This document shows, piece by piece, positions 1 through 6,912 of a DNA stretch of 64,000 nucleotides; positions within the stretch are counted from its first letter, which is position 1; every line of letters starts with the position of its first letter. The position numbers and the translations under genes are program-made. Below the pieces are notes generated by a model. The model was not told where the DNA came from. It worked only from the letters and a program-made list of their open reading frames with translations, and ran no database searches. Origin of the DNA: CAZHTF01 sp964535305 (GTDB lineage: Bacteria > Planctomycetota > Phycisphaerae > UBA1845 > Fen-1342); contig CAZHTF010000004.1 in assembly GCA_964535305.1 (NCBI GenBank), positions 43,837-107,836 on the forward strand. The letters are read 5' to 3'.

Positions 1-994
1 TCACGCGCGTCGTGCCGTACGGTGCGCGGCCGTACACCACGCCCGCGGGCGCGGCGCGGATCTCTCCGATGCGGCAGGCGTGCTCTCCGCCGCGCACGCC
101 ACGCAATGCCCGCAGCGCCCTTTCGCAGTGTTCGCTGCTCACGATCGCGACGAATTGCCCCTCATTGGCGACATGTAGCGGATCGATCCCGAGCAGCTCG
201 CACGCGCCGCGCACCGCGTCGCGCAGCGGGATGAGCTGCTCATCGATCAGCACGTGGCAGCCGGCGTCACGCGCCAACTCGTTCAAAACCGTGGCGACCC
301 CGCCGCGGGTCGCGTCGCGCATCCAGCGCACTTCGGTGCCCAGCGCGTCGAGCAGCGACTGTGTCAGCGGCAGCAGGCTGCGCGTGTCACTTTGCAGCGC
401 GGATTCGAGCTCCAGCTCGCCGCGCGCCAGCAGAATGGTGATGCCGTGATCGCCGATCGGGCCCGAGAGCAGCACCTGGTCGCCAGCCTGCACGCGGCGC
501 GCGTCGAGCAGCGCGTTCGGCGGCAACACACCGACGCCGCTGCTGATGATGTAGAGCCCGTCGGCCTTGCCGTGTTCGACGACTTTCGTATCGCCGGCGA
601 CGATCGGCACGTCGGCGCTGGCGGCGGCCCGTGCGGCGGCCAGCACCTCGCGCCGCAGAACGTTGCTGTCAAGCCCGGCCTCCAGGATGAACGCGAGCGA
701 CAGGCCCAGCGGCCGCGCCCCGCTGACGGCCAGGTCGTTCAGCGTGCCGTTCACCGCCAGTTCGCCGATCGAGCCGCCTGGAAAGCTCAGCGGTCGCACG
801 ACGAAGCTGTCGGTCGTGAACGCCAGCCGTTGCCCGTCGGCCCGCACGATCGCGGCGTCGCCGCAGGCTTCCAGGATCGGGTTCGCGAACGCCGGGACAA
901 ACAGCCCCTCGACCAGCCGGCGCGTCGCCTGCCCGCCCGCGCCGTGCGGCATGCTGATCTGCGGATCGCTGAAGCTGATCACGTCCGGCCCCAT
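1..994 (-). CDS. hypE: HypE, hydrogenase maturation protein (3' end cut by window)
   Basis: HypE dehydrates the carbamoyl group handed over by HypF to make the cyanide ligand of the [NiFe]-hydrogenase iron centre. The protein is PurM/AIR-synthase-like: it opens with the MPHGAGGQ phosphate-binding motif near residue 14 and carries DGQRLAFTTDSFVV and VAGDTKVVEHG segments typical of the family. About 331 residues are visible; the last 10 or so, including the C-terminal Pro-Arg-Ile-Cys that bears the thiocyanate, lie beyond the window. The ATG at 994 is preceded by AGGAG overlapping the hypD stop codon, so it is translated from the same message as hypD. Confidence in the family is high. Confidence 0.93.
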   Translation of the reverse strand, partial: MGPDVISFSDPQISMPHGAGGQATRRLVEGLFVPAFANPILEACGDAAIVRADGQRLAFTTDSFVVRPLSFPGGSIGELAVNGTLNDLAVSGARPLGLSLAFILEAGLDSNVLRREVLAAARAAASADVPIVAGDTKVVEHGKADGLYIISSGVGVLPPNALLDARRVQAGDQVLLSGPIGDHGITILLARGELELESALQSDTRSLLPLTQSLLDALGTEVRWMRDATRGGVATVLNELARDAGCHVLIDEQLIPLRDAVRGACELLGIDPLHVANEGQFVAIVSSEHCERALRALRGVRGGEHACRIGEIRAAPAGVVYGRAPYGTTRV

Positions 995-1006
995 CAAAAA
1001 CCGCTC

Positions 1007-2137
1007 CTAGCCGCCGCTGGAATGCGCCTGCTCCGCGCGAATGCCCAGGCGCGTGTATTGATACTGCGCCGCGCACGCGCCCTCGGATGAAACCATCAGC
1101 GCGCCGACGGGTTTCTCTGGCGTGCATTCGCGCCCGAAAAGGCCACATTCATGCGGCCGCAGCGCGCCGGTCAGCACCTCGCCGCAGCGCGCTTGCGCCG
1201 GGTCGGGCACGTGCTGTGGTTCGACGGACAGCACGCGCTCGGCGTCCCACTGTGCGAATTCTGAGCGGATGCGCAGCCCGGAGAGGTCGATCGAGCCCAA
1301 TCCGCGCCAGGCGAACGCCGGCCGCGCTTCGAACACGCGCTGCATTGCCGACTGCGCCACTGCGTTGCCGTGCCAGTCCACCGCGCGGCCGTACTGGTTC
1401 TCGACCCGCGCGTGGCCGGCGCGGAGCTGCCGCAGGATCAGCACGATCGATTGCAGAATGTCCGCCGGCTCGAAGCCGGAGACCACGATCGGCTTGCGAT
1501 ATTCCTCCGCGATGAAGCGATACGGCTCGCAGCCGATCACGGTGGATACGTGTCCTGGGCCGATGAATGCGTCCAGCCGCAGCCCGGGCTGCTCCAGCAG
1601 CGCTCGAATCGCCGGGTTGACCAGAATGTGGTTGCAGAAGACCAGGAAGTTGGTCAGGCCCAGCGATGCGGCCCGCAGCAGCGTCAGCGCCGTCGCCGGT
1701 GCGGTCGTCTCGAATCCGATCGCGAAGAACACCACGCGCCGCCCAGGATTCTGCTGCGCCAGGCGCAGCGCATCCAGCGGCGAGTACACCATGCGGATGT
1801 CCGCCCCGCGGGCGCGGCTCTCCAGCGGGCTGCCCAAAGAGCCCGGCACACGCATCATGTCGCCATACGCGGTGAAGATCACGTTCGGATCGCGGGCCAG
1901 CGCCAGCCCCTCATCGATCCGCCCCATCGGCAGCACGCACACCGGGCAGCCCGGTCCGTGAATCAGCTCAATGTTGGCCGGCAGCAACTCACTCAGGCCG
2001 AAGCGGAAGATCGCGTGCGTGTGACCGCCGCAGATCTCCATGATGCGATACTCGCGGCCAGGCTCGGCCAGGCCGCGGATTTCGTCGGCGGCGTTGCGGA
2101 TCAGTGCCGCGTCGCGGAATTCATCGACGTACTTCAC
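1007..2137 (-). CDS. hypD: HypD, hydrogenase Fe(CN)2CO assembly protein
   Basis: HypD, with HypC, is the scaffold on which the Fe(CN)2CO group of [NiFe]-hydrogenases is built. The 376-residue protein has the family cysteines: CGGHTH (Cys36), GPGCPVC (Cys64 and Cys67), and a C-terminal cysteine set (CGEVLTG, HECGLFGREC, EGAC) expected to hold the 4Fe-4S cluster. I chose the GTG at 2137 because GGGAG sits 7 nt upstream and the protein then starts KYVDEF, the normal HypD N-terminus. The reading frame stays open a further 860 nt upstream, but that part is antisense to hypA and the AhpD-like gene and is not protein-like. hypE follows after 12 nt. Confidence 0.95.
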   Translation of the reverse strand: MKYVDEFRDAALIRNAADEIRGLAEPGREYRIMEICGGHTHAIFRFGLSELLPANIELIHGPGCPVCVLPMGRIDEGLALARDPNVIFTAYGDMMRVPGSLGSPLESRARGADIRMVYSPLDALRLAQQNPGRRVVFFAIGFETTAPATALTLLRAASLGLTNFLVFCNHILVNPAIRALLEQPGLRLDAFIGPGHVSTVIGCEPYRFIAEEYRKPIVVSGFEPADILQSIVLILRQLRAGHARVENQYGRAVDWHGNAVAQSAMQRVFEARPAFAWRGLGSIDLSGLRIRSEFAQWDAERVLSVEPQHVPDPAQARCGEVLTGALRPHECGLFGRECTPEKPVGALMVSSEGACAAQYQYTRLGIRAEQAHSSGG

Positions 2138-2209
2138 AGCAACACTCCCGCCGGTGGGCGACCCGACGCCCCGCGCGTCGATCTTACCCGCGGCCGCGCT
2201 CCAATGCCG

Positions 2210-2215
2210 TAAAAT
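2210..2215 (+). promoter_or_regulatory. -10-like box TAAAAT upstream of hypA
   Basis: TAAAAT lies 28 nt before the hypA ATG, in the 106-nt space between the divergent hypD and hypA genes. No good -35 hexamer is visible at 16-18 nt. It is proposed by position and by likeness to other boxes in this window. Confidence 0.3.
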
Positions 2216-2243
2216 CAGGAAACGACAAGCCCGCGGAGCCAGG

Positions 2244-2630
2244 ATGCACGAGCTTTCGGTCGCGTGCAGCATCGTCGAACACGCACTGGCCGCCGCCCAG
2301 GCCAGCCGCGCTGGGCGAATCATGCGCGTCCGCTGCCGCGTGGGCGCATTGTGCGGCGTCGTGAGCGACGCGCTGCGCTTCGCCTGGGACATGGCCTGCG
2401 CAGACACGGCCTGCGCTGGGGCGCTGCTGGAGATCGAGGAAGTGCCGCTCACGATCCGCTGCGCGCGCGACGGCCGCGCATGGCCGCTGGCGGACGCGCT
2501 GACGTTCTGCTGCCCCGATTGCGGCGGACCGCCCAGCGAACTCCTCAGCGGCCGCGAGCTCGAGCTGGTCAGCATCGAGTGCGAATCGGGCGCCGCTGAA
2601 TCGCGCACGGGCGACACGCCGTCGGCCTGA
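2244..2630 (+). CDS. hypA: HypA, hydrogenase nickel-insertion accessory protein (variant zinc site)
   Basis: HypA delivers nickel, with HypB, to the large subunit of [NiFe]-hydrogenases. The 128-residue protein starts MHE, whose His2 is the nickel ligand, and aligns over its full length with the E. coli protein. The zinc site is unusual. The second pair is present (CPDC, Cys90 and Cys93, with an extra Cys89), but the first pair reads Cys73-Ala-Arg-Asp76, so one zinc ligand is Asp where Cys is normal. The ATG at 2244 has a weak GGAG some 7 nt upstream. The gene is divergent from hypD-hypE; hypB, hypC and hypF are not in the window. Confidence 0.9.
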   Translation: MHELSVACSIVEHALAAAQASRAGRIMRVRCRVGALCGVVSDALRFAWDMACADTACAGALLEIEEVPLTIRCARDGRAWPLADALTFCCPDCGGPPSELLSGRELELVSIECESGAAESRTGDTPSA

Positions 2631-2813
2631 GGCCTGGCGAGCGCGTCAGCGGCACGCTTGTCGGGCGGACTCGCGCGGGGCGCCGCGTTCACTCCTTTCA
2701 ATTCGGACGAAAAGAAATGCACGCTGCAACCCGCGAAACCAGTCGGTATCGAAATCGTGCGGCGTGTGCCGCAGAACGGGCCGATGGCAACCCGACGGCT
2801 GAAAGGACGAACC

Positions 2814-3362
2814 GTGGCCAGACTCGAAGCGGTCGACCCCGCGAAAACCACCGGAAAAACCAAGCAATTGCTGGACGGCATGCAGGCCAAGCTGGGCGTG
2901 ATCCCGAACCTGATGCGCACCATGGCCGCTGCGCCCGCCGTGCTCGACGCATACGTCAGCCTCACGGGCGCACTCTCCGGCGGCACGCTTTCGCACAAGC
3001 TGCGCGAGCAGATCGCGCTGGCGATCGCCGAGCAGAACGCGTGCGACTATTGCGTCGCGGCGCACAGCGCCATCGGTCGCAAGGTCGGGCTATCGCCTCA
3101 GGAGTTGCTCGACAGCCGCCGAGGGCACGCCGCCGATGCGCGCGTCGATGCGCTGCTAGGCTTTGCGCGGCGTGTGGTCGAGGCTCGCGGGCACGTCAGC
3201 GATATGGATGTGGCCCGCGTCAAGGAGCACGGCTGGAGCGACGGCGAGATTGGCGAGGTGATCGCCAACGTGGCCCTGAGCCTCTTTACGAATTACTACA
3301 ACCACGTGGCCCAAACCCAGATCGACTTTCCGGCGGCCGAGCCGCTTACCCCGCGAACCTGA
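2814..3362 (+). CDS. AhpD-like / carboxymuconolactone decarboxylase family peroxidase-related protein
   Basis: This 182-residue protein belongs to the AhpD/CMD superfamily of small helical proteins that use a CxxC pair in peroxide or disulfide chemistry. The active-site signature is at residues 74-85: EQNACDYCVAAHS, with Cys77, Cys80 and His84. The family also includes peroxidase-related proteins of unknown substrate, and the sequence alone does not say which. The start is the GTG at 2814, because AAAGGA sits 7 nt upstream and the product begins MARLEAVDP, a common N-terminus in the family; the ATG at 2784 is less likely. The gene stands alone between hypA and an assembly gap. Confidence 0.85.
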   Translation: MARLEAVDPAKTTGKTKQLLDGMQAKLGVIPNLMRTMAAAPAVLDAYVSLTGALSGGTLSHKLREQIALAIAEQNACDYCVAAHSAIGRKVGLSPQELLDSRRGHAADARVDALLGFARRVVEARGHVSDMDVARVKEHGWSDGEIGEVIANVALSLFTNYYNHVAQTQIDFPAAEPLTPRT

Positions 3363-3403
3363 ACCTTGACCAGCGCGGCCATCATGCCGCGTATGCACTG
3401 GCG

Positions 3404-3413
3404 NNNNNNNNNN
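3404..3413. other. Assembly gap (10 N)
   Basis: Ten undetermined bases lie between the AhpD-like gene and the dGTPase-like gene. The true length and whether the two flanks are really adjacent are unknown. Confidence 0.99.
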
Positions 3414-3467
3414 GCGCTGCTCGACGAGCGCACGGGCTTCGTCACGGCGCGCAGCCTCGCGCCGGGC

Positions 3468-3473
3468 TATCAT
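3468..3473 (+). promoter_or_regulatory. TATCAT box 7 nt before the dGTPase start
   Basis: TATCAT is followed by exactly 7 nt and then the ATG at 3481. There is no Shine-Dalgarno sequence in those 7 nt. If this is a -10 hexamer, transcription would start on or next to the start codon, giving a leaderless mRNA. The same geometry occurs at three other genes in the window. Confidence 0.45.
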
Positions 3474-3480
3474 CCGCCGC

Positions 3481-4536
3481 ATGAGCGTCAGTCCGGACCT
3501 CTCACGCGCGCATGCCGACCCGCTCGGCGATTCGTTGCCGCCGCTCGTGCTGGATCGGCAGCGGATCGTGCACTCGGCGGCGTTTCGGCGCCTGCAGTAC
3601 AAGACGCAGGTGTTCGTCGCGCCGGATGGCGATCATTACCGCTCGCGACTGACGCACACGCTCGAGGTCGCCCACCTGGCCCGTTGCATCGCGCAGTCGC
3701 TCGGGCTGAATCAGGATTTGGCGGAGGTGGTGGCGCTGGCGCACGACCTGGGGCATCCGCCGTTCGGACACGCCGGCGAAGTGGCCCTGAATCACTGCAT
3801 GCGCGAGCACGGCGGGTTCGAGCACAATGCACACGCGCTTCGGATCGTCGAGCACCTGGAGCATCCGTACCCCGAGTTTCGCGGACTGAACCTAACACGG
3901 GCCGTCCGCGAGTGCCTGGCCAAGCATTCGACCACCTACGACCAGCCCGGTCCGCACGCGCTGCAGGACGGTCAGCCGCCGCCGGCAGAAGGGCAGGTGG
4001 CGGCCCTGGCGGACGGACTGACTTACACGCTGCACGATCTGCAGGACGGCCTGTACGCCGGCCTGCTCGATCCCAGCGCCCTGGCACAATCCGAATTGTG
4101 CGCGCGGGTCGGATTGGCGCGGCGCGGCGGCGGTACTGACGATTGGCGTCGGCATCTGCGAGCCGCATCGGACCAGATTCAAGCGCTGCTGCTCGAAGAC
4201 ATCGTCGCAGGCTGGCGCGCCGCGCCGTCGCCCGCAGTCGCGATTTCGCGGCTCTCGGACGGCATGCAGGCGCAATTCGCGCAACTCGGGGCGATTCTGC
4301 GCGAGCGCGTCTATCGCCACCCGCGCGTCAGCCGCACCGACGCCCGCGCCAAGCGCATGCTTTCAGCCGTATTCGAGGCCTATGTTGCCGACCCGAGCGA
4401 GATGCCGCCGCGCTTTGCCGAGCGCGTCGCGGCCAGCGGCGCGGCGCGCGTCGCGGCGGATTTCGTCGCCGGCATGACCGACCGCTATTGCCTGCGCGAG
4501 CACGCCCGCCTGTTTGACCCGCGCGAATCGCTCTAA
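3481..4536 (+). CDS. dgt: dGTPase-like HD-domain triphosphohydrolase
   Basis: The 351-residue protein matches the dGTPase-like family that hydrolyses dNTPs to nucleosides and triphosphate, and so affects the dNTP pool. The HD metal site is clear: RLTHTLEV supplies His59, HDLGHPPFGH (residues 88-97) supplies His88 and Asp89, and a later ADGLTYTLHDLQDG segment carries the last Asp of the site. The N-terminal FRRLQYKTQVF block is also diagnostic. This is the shorter form of the family, comparable to other bacterial dGTPase-like proteins rather than the 505-residue E. coli Dgt. There is no ribosome binding site; a TATCAT box 7 nt upstream suggests a leaderless message. Confidence 0.9.
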   Translation: MSVSPDLSRAHADPLGDSLPPLVLDRQRIVHSAAFRRLQYKTQVFVAPDGDHYRSRLTHTLEVAHLARCIAQSLGLNQDLAEVVALAHDLGHPPFGHAGEVALNHCMREHGGFEHNAHALRIVEHLEHPYPEFRGLNLTRAVRECLAKHSTTYDQPGPHALQDGQPPPAEGQVAALADGLTYTLHDLQDGLYAGLLDPSALAQSELCARVGLARRGGGTDDWRRHLRAASDQIQALLLEDIVAGWRAAPSPAVAISRLSDGMQAQFAQLGAILRERVYRHPRVSRTDARAKRMLSAVFEAYVADPSEMPPRFAERVAASGAARVAADFVAGMTDRYCLREHARLFDPRESL

Positions 4537-4653
4537 ATCCAGCGGCCGACCGCCGCCCACGCCGTGCAGGCTCCTTGGATGCGCGCGAGCTGCGGCGGCG
4601 CTCGGCTGGGCGTTTGCCGTGATTGGCGGTAGCGTACGCGGCCACGTCCGACC

Positions 4654-5520
4654 ATGATCACGCCCACACTGGCCGACCTCGAGCCTTCGCTGTTCGCATC
4701 CCAGGCCGGCCCGAATTTCTTGCTGCTGCCGCTGATCGGAATGCTCGCGGGCATGCTCGGCGGAATGCTAGGCGTTGGCGGCGGGCTGATCATGATCCCG
4801 ATGCTTGTGCTGATCCTGCACCAGCCGTTCGGCCGCGACTCGCTGCACGTGTTCAAGCTCGCGTCGCTGATCTCGTCGGTGGCCCTTTCGCTGCCGGCCG
4901 CCCGGCGGCACGCGCAGGTCCGGGCTCTCAGCCTGGCGATGGTGCGCGCGTTCCTGCCGCTCGCGATGGTCGGCGTCGTGGTCGGAACCGCGCTCGCCGC
5001 GCTGTTGACGAGCGAATACACCCCCGTGCTGCAACGCATCTTCGGCGGCTTCTTGATCGTGGTGGTGCTCTTCAACTTGCTGCGCGATTTCGGCCCTTCG
5101 TTGCTGCGCGACGTCCGCGCCACGGCCTGCCCGACGCCGGCGCGCTGGCTGCTGCTGGGCGGCAGCGTCGGCCTGCCCTCGGGCCTGGTGGCCGGCCTGC
5201 TGGGTGTCGGCGGCGGAATCTGGGCTGTCCCGGTCCAGCATCAGCTCTTCGGAATCCGCCTGCAAAACGCCATCGCAAACTCGACCGCGATGATCGTCGG
5301 CGTGGCCTTCGCCGCCAGCGTTACGCAGGCCTACACGCTGGCGCGCCTGCCGGGCGTCTCGCCCTGGAGCGGCGTCTGGCTGGCGATGTGGCTGGCGCCC
5401 GGCGCGATCCTCGGCGGGCCGATCGGCGCTTGGCTGGTGCATCGGCTGCCCGGCGCCTGGCTGCGGCAAGCTTTTCAACTGCTGCTGGCGCTCGCCGGTG
5501 CCGAGCTGCTCCGCCGCTGA
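4654..5520 (+). CDS. TauE/SafE-family membrane transporter (sulfite exporter type)
   Basis: A 288-residue polytopic inner-membrane protein of the TauE/SafE (DUF81) family, whose members export sulfite, sulfoacetate or related anions, often with unknown substrate. The two inverted halves each carry the family glycine motif: GMLGGMLGVGGGL near residue 35 and GLVAGLLGVGGGIWAVP near residue 180. About eight hydrophobic segments are visible. The ATG at 4654 has no clear ribosome binding site. No sulfur-metabolism gene is adjacent, so the substrate cannot be inferred. It converges with the MFS gene, with 76 nt between their stops and no U-tract terminator visible. Confidence 0.85.
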   Translation: MITPTLADLEPSLFASQAGPNFLLLPLIGMLAGMLGGMLGVGGGLIMIPMLVLILHQPFGRDSLHVFKLASLISSVALSLPAARRHAQVRALSLAMVRAFLPLAMVGVVVGTALAALLTSEYTPVLQRIFGGFLIVVVLFNLLRDFGPSLLRDVRATACPTPARWLLLGGSVGLPSGLVAGLLGVGGGIWAVPVQHQLFGIRLQNAIANSTAMIVGVAFAASVTQAYTLARLPGVSPWSGVWLAMWLAPGAILGGPIGAWLVHRLPGAWLRQAFQLLLALAGAELLRR

Positions 5521-5596
5521 CGCGCCGCCCGGCGTGCGGCTGGCACGTGCCTGGGGACGCGCGCTGCGCACGCCGCGCTAAGCTGCGGATCGCGTG

Positions 5597-6907
5597 CTAT
5601 CCGCGATCGAGCCGGCCCAGGCGCCGCAGGTCTTTCATCCCGATCGCGATCGCCATCACAACCAGCAGCGTCCCCACGCCGCCAGACACGGCCGAGAACA
5701 CCGGTCCGAAGAATTTGGCGACCAGCCCGCTCTCGAACCCGCCCAGCTCGTTGGACGACTCGATGAACACCATGTTCACCGCGTTGACGCGGCCACGCAG
5801 CCGGTCCGGCGTGCGGACACTGACCAGCACGTGTCGAATCACGACGCTGATATTGTCCAGCGCGCCCAGCGCCGCCAGCATCGCCAGCGACAGCCACAGA
5901 TTCTCTGAGAAGCCGAACACGATCGTGCACGCGCCGAACCCGGCCACCGACAGCAGCAGCGCGCGACCCGCGCGGCGAAACGGCGGCAGATGCGCCAGCA
6001 GCAGCGCCATCAGCAGCGCGCCGGCGTAGGGCGCCGCGCGCAGCGCGCCCAGCCCAACCGGGCCGACGTGCAGAATGTCCCGCGCGAAAATCGGCATTAA
6101 CGCCGTCGCTCCGCCCAGCAGCACCGCCGCCAGATCCAGCGTGATCGCACCCAGCACAACCCGCTCACGCCACATGTGCGTGACGCCTTCCAGAATCCCC
6201 GGCAGCAGATTGCGCGGCTGGATCGCGCCCCAAATCGAGCCTTGCGCGGTCAAGTGTGACTCGAACGGCCGGATGTGTTGCGCCGTGATGGCGAAAACCG
6301 CGCAGCCCGCGCCGCAGGCCAGGTACACTGGCCAGGCTGCCTGCATGATCGCGATCAGTACGCCCGCGAGCAGCGGCCCGACCATGGCTGCCAGGTGAAA
6401 TACGAAGCTGTTCCAGGTGATGGCATTCACGAACGTCGGTCCGCTCGCGCCGCCGGGCAGAATCTCGGGCAACAGGCTGGAGCGGCTCGGGCCGTTGAAC
6501 AGGCGCGCGCAGCCGGTCAGCGCGATCAGTGCGTACATGATCCAAAGCGCCAGGCTCGAATCCCCAAGCCAGTCACGTTGCCAACTGATCGACCCCAGCA
6601 CCAGCAGACCGCTGGCCAACGCGAAGCCGATCTGCGTCGCGATCAGCACGCGGCGGCGGTCGAGCAGGTCGACGATCTGTCCCGCCGGCAGCGCCAGCGC
6701 GATGGTCGGCAGCGCCCGCGCCACGCCCACCAACCCCAGCGCCAGCGCGTCGCTGGTCTTTTCGTACACCTCCCAGGCCAGCGCCGTCGACTGCATCTGC
6801 AAGCCGATCGACGCCGGTAGCCAGCCGGCCATGAAGAGCTGGTAGTTACGCACGCGCAGCGCGGCGTACGCGTCGTGATTCCCGGGTTTCAGATTCGACT
6901 CGTGCAT
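5597..6907 (-). CDS. MFS exporter (EntS/MFS_3-like)
   Basis: A 436-residue major facilitator protein with 10-12 hydrophobic segments, most like the MFS_3 group that includes the enterobactin exporter EntS. Features are the N-terminal LRVRNYQLFMAGWLPASIG block, the cytoplasmic loop motif GQIVDLLDRRRVL between helices 2 and 3, and the RLFNGPSRSSLLPEIL segment. The ATG at 6907 lies only 5 nt after the priA stop, so it is probably translated by reinitiation or coupling with priA. The substrate is not predictable; there is no siderophore or antibiotic gene nearby. An in-frame extension to 7075 would overlap priA and is rejected. Confidence 0.85.
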   Translation of the reverse strand: MHESNLKPGNHDAYAALRVRNYQLFMAGWLPASIGLQMQSTALAWEVYEKTSDALALGLVGVARALPTIALALPAGQIVDLLDRRRVLIATQIGFALASGLLVLGSISWQRDWLGDSSLALWIMYALIALTGCARLFNGPSRSSLLPEILPGGASGPTFVNAITWNSFVFHLAAMVGPLLAGVLIAIMQAAWPVYLACGAGCAVFAITAQHIRPFESHLTAQGSIWGAIQPRNLLPGILEGVTHMWRERVVLGAITLDLAAVLLGGATALMPIFARDILHVGPVGLGALRAAPYAGALLMALLLAHLPPFRRAGRALLLSVAGFGACTIVFGFSENLWLSLAMLAALGALDNISVVIRHVLVSVRTPDRLRGRVNAVNMVFIESSNELGGFESGLVAKFFGPVFSAVSGGVGTLLVVMAIAIGMKDLRRLGRLDRG

Positions 6908-6912
6908 GCCGG

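Noticed and set aside
2138..2998. Upstream extension of the hypD reading frame (total 663 codons).
   Set aside because: The added part is Arg/Pro/Ser-rich, antisense to hypA and the AhpD-like gene, and hypD has a good GTG start with GGGAG at 2137.
4620..6029. Long plus-strand open frames antisense to the MFS gene and in other frames of the TauE gene.
   Set aside because: High GC content gives long shadow frames; these are Arg/Ala-rich without motifs, while the TauE and MFS frames show clear families.
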